Below, in pieces: positions 16,857 to 25,287 of a stretch of DNA of 64,000 nt (the stretch's first letter is position 1; every line of letters begins with the position of its first letter). The DNA is from an uncultured Faecalibacterium sp. (GTDB lineage Bacteria > Bacillota > Clostridia > Oscillospirales > Ruminococcaceae): assembly GCA_934501115.1 (NCBI GenBank), contig CAKSTO010000004.1:24017-88016 (forward strand), in the 5' to 3' direction. The notes under the pieces are model-generated. The model was not told the origin of the DNA. It saw only the letters and a list, made by a program, of their open reading frames with translations, and ran no database searches. The position numbers and the translations under genes were made by a program.

Positions 16857-17831
16857 CTAACTAGGTATCGGTTCTTTTTTATCCGGGTCAATGTACAGCA
16901 GTTGGTCACGGTTCAAAAGTCCCTGCACATTTCGCTTTCCGTAGGCGCTGGTCACCATGATGTTATCCAGCTCCAGTCCCTTGTTGTTTGTGGGCAGCAA
17001 TTCCAGAGAAACATCCACTGGCTTTCCGGTTTTGTCATACACTTCACCGAACATGTAAATGCGGCTTGCATAGCCTGCATTTTTGCTGGTGTCCGAGTGC
17101 AGCACGATCACAGGGTTTTCCAACTCCTGCGGCACCTGTTTGATGATTTCCTTCGTCATGACAGAATCATCCACGCCCGCAGCAAAGTTTTCGGTGCTGT
17201 GCTTTGTCAGGATCTTCCGTATTTTCCCGCTGCTCCAGTAAATGCTCTGGTCTTTCACGCCGATGCTCTGCAGCACTTCTGAAGTGGAGCCCACCCGGAT
17301 GCGCTTCGACCATGTGGCTTTCAGATCGATCTTGTCCACTTCATTCTCAAAGTGTTCATCCAGCTGATACCGTACGTTTTTCTTCAGCGTCCCGTCATAT
17401 CCCTTGTTTTCAGCGGCTTCCTGTGCTATACTCTGGTTAGAGATCTTCGACTCGCTGCTCCCCGAATCTTCGGATTCCATGTGGGCTTTGCCGAAGGTCT
17501 CTGTAAAGCTCTCCGGCAATCTACTCCTTGAATCTTCGGATTCTACGTGGGTACCACCGGAGGGCTTTATTTTTGTTTCTTTGATGTTAACAATATCATA
17601 AAAAATCTCCCGTGTATCCGGTTTGATGGCTGTCAGCACATCTGCCTCATACGCGTTTTCGCCCACGCGGATTTTAATTCTTCCGCGGTTGAAGGCTTCC
17701 GCATTTTTGTGATTTGCGGGCTCGCGGCATACTTCATCCGCAGTTACAATGATTTCATCAAGATTGGCAGCCATGCGCATCCAATTCTTTGACGCAGCCA
17801 CACTGGCCGTTTCTCTGGATGCTTTGGATTT
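16857..17831 (-). pseudogene. Truncated phage or mobile-element polyvalent protein with a MuF-C-like nuclease region
   Basis: About 324 codons are open but cut upstream by an in-frame stop (17832-17834) with no ribosome site before the first GTG. The first part (LDEIIVTADEVCREPANHKN...ADVLTAIKPDTREIFYDIVN) resembles accessory domains of large polyvalent phage/conjugative proteins. Two near-identical ESEDS-containing linker repeats follow. The end (IYWSSGKIRKIL...YMFGEVYDKTGKPVDVSLEL) resembles the nuclease-like C-terminal domains of phage MuF proteins. I infer it is the 3' end of a toxin-like phage gene left after loss of the rest. Domain names are from memory, not from a search. Confidence 0.6.
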
Positions 17832-17872
17832 TCACAGCAATAGCTTTAAGTCTTTTCGCAAATGTGCCCTCT

Positions 17873-17967
17873 TTACTGTTCGTTGTCAAGCATGTCATCC
17901 TCCTGCATTAGCTTTTGAACGAGTGGGTTATTCAATGGGTTTTCAACAGAAGAAAGCCACCTAAAAA
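17873..17967 (-). pseudogene. 3' fragment of an unidentified gene upstream of the remnant
   Basis: A minus-strand frame ending EDDMLDNEQ-stop at 17873 lacks a beginning: it runs into the hairpin next to ssrA. It contains an AGGAGG followed by ATG just before its own stop, the arrangement expected at a gene junction. It is probably the tail of the phage gene that preceded the polyvalent protein, cut off at the ssrA junction. Confidence 0.35.
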
Positions 17968-17989
17968 CTTTCGTTCCTAGGTGGTTTTT
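17950..17989 (-). terminator. Hairpin after ssrA, likely terminator
   Basis: On the minus strand AACCACCTA...TAGGTGGCTTTCTT follows directly after the encoded CCA of tmRNA. The T run is imperfect. Confidence 0.6.
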
Positions 17990-17992
17990 AAG

Positions 17993-18343
17993 TGGTGGAG
18001 GCGATGGGAGTCGAACCCATGTCCGAAAAGAGTTCAGTGCAGGTGTCTCCGGGTGCAGGCGATCTACAACATTCCCGCCGCGCCACGCCGATCGTCAGGC
18101 TAGCGCATTGGTAGCTTCATGAGTTCCTGCCGGTCCGCAAAGCTTAGGTCCGTTCAGGTGCTGTGTCTAAAGGACGCCCCGACCCCACACGACACAAGAG
18201 TGGGCGGAACGCGCAGCACTCAGGCTGCGAGCAACTGAGAATTATTATTGTCAGTTAATTTTTTTGGAGGAGTTATAAAGCAGTTCCCCCGCTGCTACCC
18301 GCTGCCCAGACCTCGCTCCCCCCGTCGAAACCTTTACGCCCCC
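17993..18343 (-). ncRNA. ssrA: tmRNA (ssrA), about 351 nt
   Basis: The 5' end GGGGGCG...GGTTTCGACGGGGG and the 3' end with GGGTTCGACTCCCATCGCCTCC plus an encoded CCA pair into a 7-bp acceptor stem. The RNA rescues stalled ribosomes with SmpB and adds a degradation tag. The tag frame (18264 down to 18220) reads (A)KKLTDNNNSQLLAA-stop. It ends LLAA rather than the more common ALAA. smpB is the next gene upstream. A phage remnant abuts its 3' end, a classic integration site. Confidence 0.95.
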
Positions 18344-18412
18344 ATAAAAGCATATCTTGCGATATGCGGATAGCTTTGGAAAAGTTCCGTTTCAGGAAAG
18401 GGTCTGAAACGA

Positions 18413-18895
18413 TCAATCATATCTGCCGTTGGATTTCATTGCACGGTCAATGGAGCGTTTGGCGTCACGCTGAGCGGCGTCAGCACGCTTATCGTAGAGC
18501 TTTTTGCCTTTGCAAAGCCCCACTTCCATTTTCACGCGGCCATGCTTGAAGTAAAGCGAAAGCGGCACAAGCGTATAGCCCTGCAGCTTGCATTGCTGAT
18601 GCAGCCGCCGGATCTCGCTTTTGTGCGCCAGAAGACGCCGGACACGCATAGGATCCTGATTGAACAGGTTGCCATGATCGTAGGGGCTGATGTGCATCCC
18701 CTTGACCAGAAGCTCGCCGTCCTCAATATCCACCCAGCTGTCCTTCAGGTTGACACCGCCGGCACGCAGGCTTTTGACCTCCGTGCCCTTCAACTCAACG
18801 CCGGTCTCCAGTGCTTCCAGAACAAAATACTCGTGGCGCGCTTCACGGTTCGTCGCAATGGTTTTTGTTGCCGGACGTTCTTTCGCAGGTGCCAT
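18413..18895 (-). CDS. smpB: SsrA-binding protein SmpB
   Basis: This 160-residue protein binds tmRNA and positions it in the stalled ribosome. It has the family blocks ATNREARHEYFVLEALETG, GTEVKSLRAG, HISPYDHGN and the basic C-terminal tail (GKKLYDKRADAAQRDAKRSID) that mimics the missing mRNA. The partner ssrA lies 70 bases downstream on the same strand. It has a strong AAAGGAGG site and its own promoter. Confidence 0.97.
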   Translation of the reverse strand: MAPAKERPATKTIATNREARHEYFVLEALETGVELKGTEVKSLRAGGVNLKDSWVDIEDGELLVKGMHISPYDHGNLFNQDPMRVRRLLAHKSEIRRLHQQCKLQGYTLVPLSLYFKHGRVKMEVGLCKGKKLYDKRADAAQRDAKRSIDRAMKSNGRYD

Positions 18896-18933
18896 TCAGC
18901 GCGCCTCCTTTCTCTGCTCCGGTTTGTTGTATC

Positions 18934-18961
18934 AGTATACCATTTTTTCACACTTTTTCAA
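18934..18961 (-). promoter_or_regulatory. Promoter of smpB
   Basis: Minus-strand TTGAAA (18961-18956), a 16-base spacer and TATACT (18939-18934), about 40 bases before the start codon. Confidence 0.72.
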
Positions 18962-18995
18962 GTGCTGATTTTTAAGAAACTGTAAATTCTTTCCA

Positions 18996-19595
18996 TTACA
19001 GCTCATCCCGGCCGGAAAGCGCCCTGTACAAGGTCTTATCGTCGGTATACTCCAGGCTTCCGCCCATTGGCAGACCATAAGCCAGACGGGTCGCCTTGAT
19101 GCCAAGCGGCTTGACGAGGTTTGCCAGATACATGGCGGTCGCCTCGCCTTCTACGGTAGGGTTCATGGCCATGATGACTTCCTTCACCTTGCCGTCGCCC
19201 AGCCGCGCCAGCAGCTGCCTGACCGTGAGCTGTTCAGCACCGATGCCATCCATCGGGCTGATGAGCCCGTACAGCACATGATAAAGCCCATGGTACTCCC
19301 GGGTGCGCTCCAGTGCCTGCACGTCGCGGGGCGTTTCCACCACGCAGATCACCGAGTTGTCCCGCTTTGTACTGGCACAGATGGGGCAGAGCTCCGCTTC
19401 GGTGTAGTTTTGGCAGACACGGCAGCGATGGAGCTTTGTGTGGGCATTCCGGATGGCGGCAGCCAGTGCTGCAGAGTCTTCATCGGACATACTCAGCACC
19501 TGATATGCCATGCGTGTGGCGCCCTTGCGCCCGACCCCCGGGAACTTGCTGAACTCTTCGATCAGCTTTTCCAGCGGAGCTGCAGTATAGCCCAT
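18996..19595 (-). CDS. recR: Recombination mediator protein RecR
   Basis: This 199-residue protein acts with RecF and RecO to load RecA at gaps. It has the helix-hairpin-helix start (EFSKFPGVGRKGATRMAYQ), a Cys4 zinc finger (CRVC...CPIC) and a Toprim domain (VICVVETPRDVQALE, then AMNPTVEGEATA). It follows ybaB by 19 bases, the standard dnaX-ybaB-recR order. Confidence 0.97.
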   Translation of the reverse strand: MGYTAAPLEKLIEEFSKFPGVGRKGATRMAYQVLSMSDEDSAALAAAIRNAHTKLHRCRVCQNYTEAELCPICASTKRDNSVICVVETPRDVQALERTREYHGLYHVLYGLISPMDGIGAEQLTVRQLLARLGDGKVKEVIMAMNPTVEGEATAMYLANLVKPLGIKATRLAYGLPMGGSLEYTDDKTLYRALSGRDEL

Positions 19596-19614
19596 GTCAC
19601 TTCCTCCTGCCGGC

Positions 19615-19953
19615 TCAGAGCCCCGGAATATTCAGGCCGCCGGTCAGCTTGCCCATCTCAGCCTCAGCAGTCTCGTCCACCTGCTTGACGGTCGCATTGA
19701 CAGCAGCGGCCACCATATCCTCCAGCATTTCGATGTCATCCGGATCCACGGCCTCGGGCTTGATGGTAATAGCAAGCACCTCATGTTTGCCGTTCATCTT
19801 AACCGTGACCATCTCACCGGCAGCGCTGCCGGTGTACTCTGCGGCTTCCAGCTCGGCCTGCTTGGCCTTCATATCGTCCTGCATTTTCTGTGCCTGACGC
19901 ATCAGAGCGTTCATATCGGGGCGGCCGAAGCCTGCGGGCATTCTTGCTTTCAT
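19615..19953 (-). CDS. YbaB/EbfC family nucleoid-associated protein
   Basis: This 112-residue protein has a Met/Gln-rich N-terminal helix (NALMRQAQKMQDDMKAKQ), a small beta core (GEMVTVKMNGKHEVLAITIKPEAV) and a C-terminal helix. The family binds DNA as a dimer and is encoded between dnaX and recR, as here. It has a good AAGGAG site. Confidence 0.94.
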   Translation of the reverse strand: MKARMPAGFGRPDMNALMRQAQKMQDDMKAKQAELEAAEYTGSAAGEMVTVKMNGKHEVLAITIKPEAVDPDDIEMLEDMVAAAVNATVKQVDETAEAEMGKLTGGLNIPGL

Positions 19954-19979
19954 AGTTGGTTACTCCTTTTATTATGATG

Positions 19980-20107
19980 AACCCTCTCAGTCAAACCCTG
20001 ACGGGTTTGCCAGCTTCCCCGAAAGGGGGAGCTTTCTGTGCGCTGGTGGTCAGATGCATAAAAGCTCACCCTTCGGGAGAGCTGGCGCAAAAGCGCCCGA
20101 GAGGGTT
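19980..20107. repeat. 128-bp palindromic MITE-like element between ybaB and dnaX
   Basis: Perfect 9-bp terminal inverted repeats (AACCCTCTC at 19980-19988, GAGAGGGTT at 20099-20107) bound a sequence made of smaller hairpins (CTTCCCC-gaaa-GGGGGAG; AGCTCaccCTTCGGGAGAGCT). It carries no gene and splits an otherwise tight operon. The architecture matches the element at 5711-5888, though the ends differ. Confidence 0.6.
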
Positions 20108-20114
20108 TGTTTCT

Positions 20115-21965
20115 TTACATTCTCTTTTTCCTCTCGGAATCCTCAATCGACACTTCCAGCCCGAGTTTTTCCAGCGCATGAAGCGACTGCTCCGCATTGG
20201 AAGCTGCCTTTCCTGCTGTCTTGGGCTCATAGGGTCCGATCGGCACCGCCACGCCGGACACCTCCGCGATCAGCTTTTTGATCAGTTTCTGGCTGTCCTT
20301 ATTGGCGCGGATGAAGTCCCGAAAGGTCTTTCCGCCATCGATGAGCACGCGAGTGCCGTCGAAATAGGCCTTGGACTTGCGCAGATACGTGTAGAGCATC
20401 GGGTCTTTTTCCTGCAGTTTCTGCACCACCTGCTCCCAGTACGGGAAGGGATTGATGCCTTCCTGTGCCACTCTGCGCGGCTTGTTGAGTACCGGGTCGG
20501 CAGGGTTTTCCGCAGGAACGGCAGCGGCAGGCTGTTCTGCCTGCGGGGCCGGCTCTGCGCCTGCAGGTGCAGGCGCTTTCTCCGCAGAGGCAGGCTTCTG
20601 CTCCGGCTGCGCAGAAGATTCATCCCAAGGCAGTGCCTCACTCTGCTGCACCGGCGGCTCCTCCGGCAAGGGCGGAAGCTCGTCTGTCGGCACAGGTTTT
20701 TCCTGCTCTGACGCGGGGTGCACAGGCTCATCCTGCACTACAGGTGCCGGGATCGGTGCAGCTGACTGCACCGGAGCACTGGCAAAGGGCTGCGCGGCGG
20801 GAGCAGCCGCGAAGGGCTGCTGAACCGCCGGAGCCGTGCGTGCAGGCGTTTGAGCGGCCTGTGCCGGTGCTGTCGGCATCTGCTGCGGCGGCTCAGACAG
20901 GGTGAACAGCGCCAGTTCCAGCTCAATGCGCTGGTCACTGCCGCGGGTCATGTGTTCCAGCGCCGTGCCCAGTGTCCGGATCGCACGGATCGCTTCCCGC
21001 TGACCCAGCTGAGGGCCTTTTTCGAGATAAAGTGCTTCTTCCTCCGGTGACACGCCGGAGAGCAGCGCCTGTCCGCCAGGCAATGCCGCCAGCATCAGGG
21101 CACGGTAGTGAGCGATCAGTTCTTCGGTCAGCCGCTTGACATCCACAGACTGCTGACGCAGCTGTGCCAGCTGTGCCAGCGCCGCAGCACCATCCTGCGC
21201 TTCCAGTGCATCCGAAATGCGGAACAGATAGCTGCGGTCGGTAACGCCTGCCATGCGGCGCACCACATCGGCATCGATCTTCGCCGTGACGCCGGCACAG
21301 GTGTCCAAAATGGACAGTGCATCGCGCAGAGCGCCGTCCGCCAGGCGGGCGATCAACTCTGCACCGTCCGAGGTCAGCTCCAGATGCTCTTCCCGCGCAA
21401 TATACTCCACCCGGCCGGCAATGTCCTCGGGGCCGATACGGGTAAAGTCATACCGCTGGCAGCGGGACAGGATCGTAGCCGGAACTTTCTGGATCTCGGT
21501 GGTGGCCAGAATAAAGATGACATGGGCAGGCGGCTCTTCCAGCGTTTTCAGCAGAGCGTTGAACGCCGCTGTAGACAGCATGTGCACCTCATCGATGATA
21601 TAAACCTTATATTTACAGGCACTTGGCGTGTACGCCGTCTCGTCGCGCAGGTCGCGGATGTCATCCACGCCGTTGTTGGATGCCGCGTCCATCTCCACCA
21701 CATCGAGGATGCTGCCGTTGTCGATGCCCCTGCAGATCTCGCACTCACCGCAGGGGTCGCCGCCCTGCGGATGCAGGCAGTTGACCGCCTTGGCAAAAAT
21801 TTTGGCACAGGTGGTCTTGCCCGTGCCACGCACGCCGGTAAACAGGTAAGCGTGACCCACGCGGTTTGCAGTGATCTGGTTTTTCAGCGCGGTAACGATG
21901 GCACGCTGACCAACCACGTCCTCAAAACGCTGCGGCCTCCACTTGCGGTATAAGGCACGGTACAC
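20115..21965 (-). CDS. dnaX: DNA polymerase III subunits gamma/tau
   Basis: This 616-residue clamp-loader ATPase has Walker A (GVRGTGKTT), a Cys4 zinc site (CLHPQGGDPCGECEIC), the DEVHMLS box, the sensor SRCQRYDFTRI, and then a Pro/Ala/Gln-rich hinge (about residues 370-510) and a tau C-terminal domain. A GTG start at 21965 (VYRALYRKWRPQ) is chosen because AAGGGGAG lies just upstream; the open frame before it runs into the SRP RNA terminator. No obvious A-AAA-AAG frameshift site was seen, so gamma may not be made. Confidence 0.95.
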   Translation of the reverse strand: MYRALYRKWRPQRFEDVVGQRAIVTALKNQITANRVGHAYLFTGVRGTGKTTCAKIFAKAVNCLHPQGGDPCGECEICRGIDNGSILDVVEMDAASNNGVDDIRDLRDETAYTPSACKYKVYIIDEVHMLSTAAFNALLKTLEEPPAHVIFILATTEIQKVPATILSRCQRYDFTRIGPEDIAGRVEYIAREEHLELTSDGAELIARLADGALRDALSILDTCAGVTAKIDADVVRRMAGVTDRSYLFRISDALEAQDGAAALAQLAQLRQQSVDVKRLTEELIAHYRALMLAALPGGQALLSGVSPEEEALYLEKGPQLGQREAIRAIRTLGTALEHMTRGSDQRIELELALFTLSEPPQQMPTAPAQAAQTPARTAPAVQQPFAAAPAAQPFASAPVQSAAPIPAPVVQDEPVHPASEQEKPVPTDELPPLPEEPPVQQSEALPWDESSAQPEQKPASAEKAPAPAGAEPAPQAEQPAAAVPAENPADPVLNKPRRVAQEGINPFPYWEQVVQKLQEKDPMLYTYLRKSKAYFDGTRVLIDGGKTFRDFIRANKDSQKLIKKLIAEVSGVAVPIGPYEPKTAGKAASNAEQSLHALEKLGLEVSIEDSERKKRM

Positions 21966-21984
21966 GGCTGGTCTCCCCTTTCCG

Positions 21985-22023
21985 GCAAAATAAAAGGGAC
22001 AGCGCACGACGGGGTTTTGTCCC
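21985..22023 (-). terminator. Terminator of SRP RNA
   Basis: GGGACA...TGTCCC hairpin followed on the minus strand by TTTTATTTT, between the SRP RNA and the dnaX start. dnaX may receive read-through transcription. Confidence 0.7.
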
Positions 22024-22038
22024 CGCCTTGCGTAACTC

Positions 22039-22152
22039 GGCATACGGATGCAGGCTGACTGAAACGCACGAACGCACTGCTTAAGGCTGCTTGGTTCCCC
22101 ACCTGACCTGGTTCACAGCGAATCCATCGTACAGGACCCGCATCCGTATGCC
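22039..22152 (-). ncRNA. ffs: Signal recognition particle RNA, small bacterial type
   Basis: The ends GGCATACGGATGC and GCATCCGTATGCC form a 13-bp closing stem. The central part carries the conserved Ffh-binding hairpin: CAGGTCAGGTGGGGAA, CCAAGCAGCC. At 114 nt it is the short form without an Alu domain. It lies directly upstream of dnaX, the usual place in Firmicutes. Confidence 0.93.
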
Positions 22153-22200
22153 GAACCACGCAGCAGGCGCTGTCCGACACATTCTTCTGAATGCCAGAAT

Positions 22201-22229
22201 ATTGTACCATAAACGCCGTCAGATTGCAA
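22201..22229 (-). promoter_or_regulatory. Promoter of SRP RNA
   Basis: Minus-strand TTGCAA (22229-22224), a 17-base spacer and TACAAT (22206-22201). The predicted start is about 40 bases before the mature 5' end, so the transcript is probably trimmed. Confidence 0.8.
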
Positions 22230-22258
22230 GAGGGGCACGGCCGGTTTTTGCCGATACA

Positions 22259-22297
22259 AAAAAAGACTGCCGCACAAAAAAGTACGGCAGTCTTTGA
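22259..22297 (-). terminator. Terminator of pta
   Basis: AAAGACTGCCG...CGGCAGTCTTTTTTT on the minus strand, about 30 bases after the pta stop. Confidence 0.9.
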
Positions 22298-22328
22298 AAA
22301 GGCAAACGCTATTCAGCCGATCCGCAGT

Positions 22329-23354
22329 TTAAGACTGGCAGGCAGTGATCAGGCTCATCTTGTACACCTCGTCTGCGTTGCAGCCGCGGGACAGGTCGTT
22401 GATGGGAGCGTTCAGACCCTGCAGGATGGGGCCGTAAGCTGCGTAGCCGCCCAGACGCTGAGCGATCTTATAGCCGATGTTGCCGGCCTCGATGCAGGGG
22501 AAGATGAAGGTATTGGCCTGACCGGCAACCTTGCTGCCCTTGCACTTGACCTGTGCGACCTCAGGAGCAACGGCAGCGTCAAACTGCAGTTCGCCGTCCA
22601 CAGCCAGCTCGGGATCCATTTCCTGCGCCTTGATGACAGCGTCGTGGCTCAGAGCGACCGTGCCGCCCTTGCCGGAGCCTTTGGTGGAGAAGCTCAGCAC
22701 AGCGACCTTCGGGTCGATGCCGAACAGCTTTGCGGTCTTTGCGGTCTCAACAGCCACCTCAGCCAGCTTTGCAGCGGCAGAGACCTTGACCTCACCGGTA
22801 GCCTTGTCGATGGTATCGGTGTAGTCAATGTTGACTGCGCAGTCGCCCATGGCAATGCGCTTCAGGCCCTCTTCGCCGCAGTCGCGGTCCAGAATAAAGC
22901 AGGAGCTCACCAGATGTGCGCCCTTCTTGGTCTTGACCAGCTGCAGAGCGGGGCGGATGGTATCGGCGGTGGAGTAGGTGGCGCCGCCCAGCAGGCAGTC
23001 GGCCTTGCCCATCTTGACCAGCATGGTGCCGAAGTAGTTGGACTTCTTCAGCAGTGCGGTGCACTCCTCAGCGGTCTGCTTGCCCTTGCGCAGCTCGACC
23101 ATGGTGTTGACCATCTCATCGAAACCGGCGTAGTTCTCAGGATCGATGATCTCGGCAGCAGAAATATCAAAGTTACCGGCGGCGGCAGCAGCCTTGCACT
23201 CAGCCTCGTTGCCCACCATGACGACCTTCAGCACGCCCTCGGCCAGCAGCTTGCTTGCTGCCTCCAGAATGCGGGGATCATTGCCCTCGGTGAAAACGAT
23301 CGTCTTGGGATTTGCCTTCAGCTGTGCTACCAGCGGTGCAAACATATCAGCCAT
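22329..23354 (-). CDS. pta: Phosphate acetyltransferase
   Basis: This 341-residue enzyme interconverts acetyl-CoA and acetyl phosphate, part of acetate metabolism. It is the short, single-domain type. Family blocks are TIVFTEGNDPRILEAA, KADCLLGGATYSTADTIRPAL, GVSF-region FSTKGSGKGG and the end PINDLSRGCNADEVYKM. No ackA is adjacent. It has its own promoter and terminator. An acetate role fits gut Clostridia; in acetate consumers it could run toward acetyl-CoA. Confidence 0.95.
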   Translation of the reverse strand: MADMFAPLVAQLKANPKTIVFTEGNDPRILEAASKLLAEGVLKVVMVGNEAECKAAAAAGNFDISAAEIIDPENYAGFDEMVNTMVELRKGKQTAEECTALLKKSNYFGTMLVKMGKADCLLGGATYSTADTIRPALQLVKTKKGAHLVSSCFILDRDCGEEGLKRIAMGDCAVNIDYTDTIDKATGEVKVSAAAKLAEVAVETAKTAKLFGIDPKVAVLSFSTKGSGKGGTVALSHDAVIKAQEMDPELAVDGELQFDAAVAPEVAQVKCKGSKVAGQANTFIFPCIEAGNIGYKIAQRLGGYAAYGPILQGLNAPINDLSRGCNADEVYKMSLITACQS

Positions 23355-23386
23355 TGTGATTACCTCCGAATTTACTTTCCAAAATT

Positions 23387-23416
23387 GTCATCCTGCGTGT
23401 TGGACACAAGGATGCC
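23387..23416 (-). promoter_or_regulatory. Hairpin in the pta leader
   Basis: CATCCTTGTG-tccaa-CACGCAGGATG forms a stem with one mismatch in the untranslated leader of pta, with no T run after it. It may stabilise the message. Confidence 0.4.
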
Positions 23417-23426
23417 TTTCTCTCTT

Positions 23427-23454
23427 ATTCTAGCACAGACAGCAAAAAGTTCAA
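23427..23454 (-). promoter_or_regulatory. Promoter of pta
   Basis: Minus-strand TTGAAC (23454-23449), a 16-base spacer and TAGAAT (23432-23427). Confidence 0.72.
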
Positions 23455-23549
23455 GACAAAATTGGCTTTTTGTGCTAATATTTAAGAGAAAAGCAGATTC
23501 AATCTTGTGAATAAAATATCATACGTTTCTGAAGGAGATCATTACCGCT

Positions 23550-24119
23550 ATGGATTGGGAAACATTAAAGGGCGAATGTCTTGTCTGCACGCGGTGCGAG
23601 CTGTGCCGAACCCGCACCAATGTGGTGTTCGGGCAGGGCGTGGAGGACGCCGAGGTGCTGTTCGTAGGCGAAGGCCCCGGCCAAAGTGAGGACGAGCAGG
23701 GGCTGCCCTTTGTGGGGCGCAGCGGTCAGCTGCTGGACAAATACCTCTTTGCCATCGACCTTGACCGCAGCACAAACTGCTACATTGCAAATATCGTCAA
23801 GTGCCGCCCGCCCCAGAACCGCGACCCGCAGCCCGAGGAGAGCGAGGCCTGCATGCCGTGGCTGCGGGAGCAGTTCCGCCTGCTGAATCCGAAGATCGTG
23901 GTCTGCCTTGGCCGCATCGCCGCCCAGCGGATGATCCGCCCGGACTTTTCGGTGACCAAAGAACACGGGCAGTTCATCGAAAAGGGCGGCATCCTGTTCA
24001 TGGGCACCTTCCATCCCGCCGCCCTTCTGCGCCAGCCGCAGAACAAACCTGCTGCCTTTGAAGATTTTGCCGCACTGAGGGATACCATCGAAAAAGTGTG
24101 TGACCATACCTATCAATAA
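23550..24119 (+). CDS. Family 4 uracil-DNA glycosylase
   Basis: This 189-residue iron-sulfur enzyme removes uracil from DNA. Motif A is GEGPGQSEDEQGLPFVG; the motif near the end is HPAALLR. A Cys-rich N-terminus (CLVCTRCELC) and the Cys in KCRPPQNRDP supply the 4Fe-4S ligands. The type is common in Clostridia and thermophiles. The GAAGGAG site lies 11 bases before the ATG. Confidence 0.93.
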   Translation: MDWETLKGECLVCTRCELCRTRTNVVFGQGVEDAEVLFVGEGPGQSEDEQGLPFVGRSGQLLDKYLFAIDLDRSTNCYIANIVKCRPPQNRDPQPEESEACMPWLREQFRLLNPKIVVCLGRIAAQRMIRPDFSVTKEHGQFIEKGGILFMGTFHPAALLRQPQNKPAAFEDFAALRDTIEKVCDHTYQ

Positions 24120-24176
24120 GAACGAACCAACCCCTTCCCTTTTGCATATTCTAAAGCAAAAGAGAGGTGTTCAGTT

Positions 24177-25262
24177 ATGGAAACCACACGGCATGATCCC
24201 ATTGATTTCTTTCTGGGTGCAGCCACACCCGCCGGGTTCAAGGGCTATTTTGAACCCCTGCGCCGAGAGCCCGGGATGCAGATGTATCTCATCAAAAGCG
24301 GCCCCGGCTGCGGAAAGTCCACTTTGATGAAACGGCTGGCACAGGCAGCCGAGCAGCAGGGCGAAATGGTACAGCGCATCCACTGTGCCAGCGACCCCGA
24401 CAGTCTGGACGGTGTGATCCTGCCTGAACGGCACAAGGCCATTGTGGACGCCACCGCGCCTCATGTGGTGGAGCCGGACGCCCCGGGAGCCGACGAAGTG
24501 GTCGTAAGCCTGTATCATACCATCGACGCGGAAAAGCTGCATCAGCACACTGACGAGGTCAAGGCGCTGTTCGCCCGCAACGCCATGCTGCGCAGCCGGG
24601 CATCGCGGTATATCGCGTCTGCCGGAAGTCTGCTGCTGGACAGCCGCCGGGCTGAGGCCTGCAGCGCCAACTTCGAGAAGGTGCGCCGCTACGTCAAACG
24701 TCTGTGCACCCGGGCACTGCCCCGCACCGAGGGTGCCGGCAGTGAAGAGCTTCGTCTGCTTTCCGCTGTCACCCCGAAGGGCGGAGTGTTTTATCAGGGC
24801 ACCGTGCAGGCTCTTGCCAGCAGATTCATCGTATTCCGGGACGATTACGGTGCCGTCTCGCGGCTGCTGCTGGAGCTCATCCGCGCCGAAGCCCTGACCC
24901 GGGGCTACCACCTCATCACCTGCCCCTGCGCCATGCATCCCGAGGATAAGATCGACCACATCCTTATTCCGGAGCTGAAGCTGGCTTTTCTCACCGACAA
25001 CCGGTGGCACCCGGTGCAGCTGCCCGGCGTGCAGTCCGTGCGGTGCAGCCGTTTCCTTGACCGGGAAAACATCGCCGCCTACCGTGCGCGGCTGCGGTTC
25101 AATGAACGTGCGGCCGCAGAATTGCTGGAGCAGGCCAGTGCCCTGATGGCGCAGGCCAAGAGCTGCCACGACGAGCTGGAGACCTACTACCGTGCGGTGG
25201 TGGATTTCGGCAAGGTAGATGAGGCGGCAAAAGAGTGTATCAGAATGTTTGAATTAGATTAG
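24177..25262 (+). CDS. PRK06851-type P-loop ATPase, function unknown
   Basis: This 361-residue protein appears to have duplicated halves in the family style. It has the opening FFLGAATPAGFKGYFEPL, a P-loop GPGCGKSTLMKRL and later HLITCPCAMHPEDKIDHI. The family is found mainly in spore-forming Firmicutes and has no established function. It starts after AGAGAGGTG and sits 57 bases from the glycosylase gene and 25 from the helicase gene, so all three may be cotranscribed. Confidence 0.8.
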   Translation: METTRHDPIDFFLGAATPAGFKGYFEPLRREPGMQMYLIKSGPGCGKSTLMKRLAQAAEQQGEMVQRIHCASDPDSLDGVILPERHKAIVDATAPHVVEPDAPGADEVVVSLYHTIDAEKLHQHTDEVKALFARNAMLRSRASRYIASAGSLLLDSRRAEACSANFEKVRRYVKRLCTRALPRTEGAGSEELRLLSAVTPKGGVFYQGTVQALASRFIVFRDDYGAVSRLLLELIRAEALTRGYHLITCPCAMHPEDKIDHILIPELKLAFLTDNRWHPVQLPGVQSVRCSRFLDRENIAAYRARLRFNERAAAELLEQASALMAQAKSCHDELETYYRAVVDFGKVDEAAKECIRMFELD

Positions 25263-25287
25263 TGCTTTTATAAGGAAGTGAACCGCC

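Noticed and set aside
21966..22043. An upstream extension of dnaX by 26 codons
   Set aside because: It overlaps the SRP RNA end and its terminator and lacks a ribosome site; the GTG at 21965 has one.
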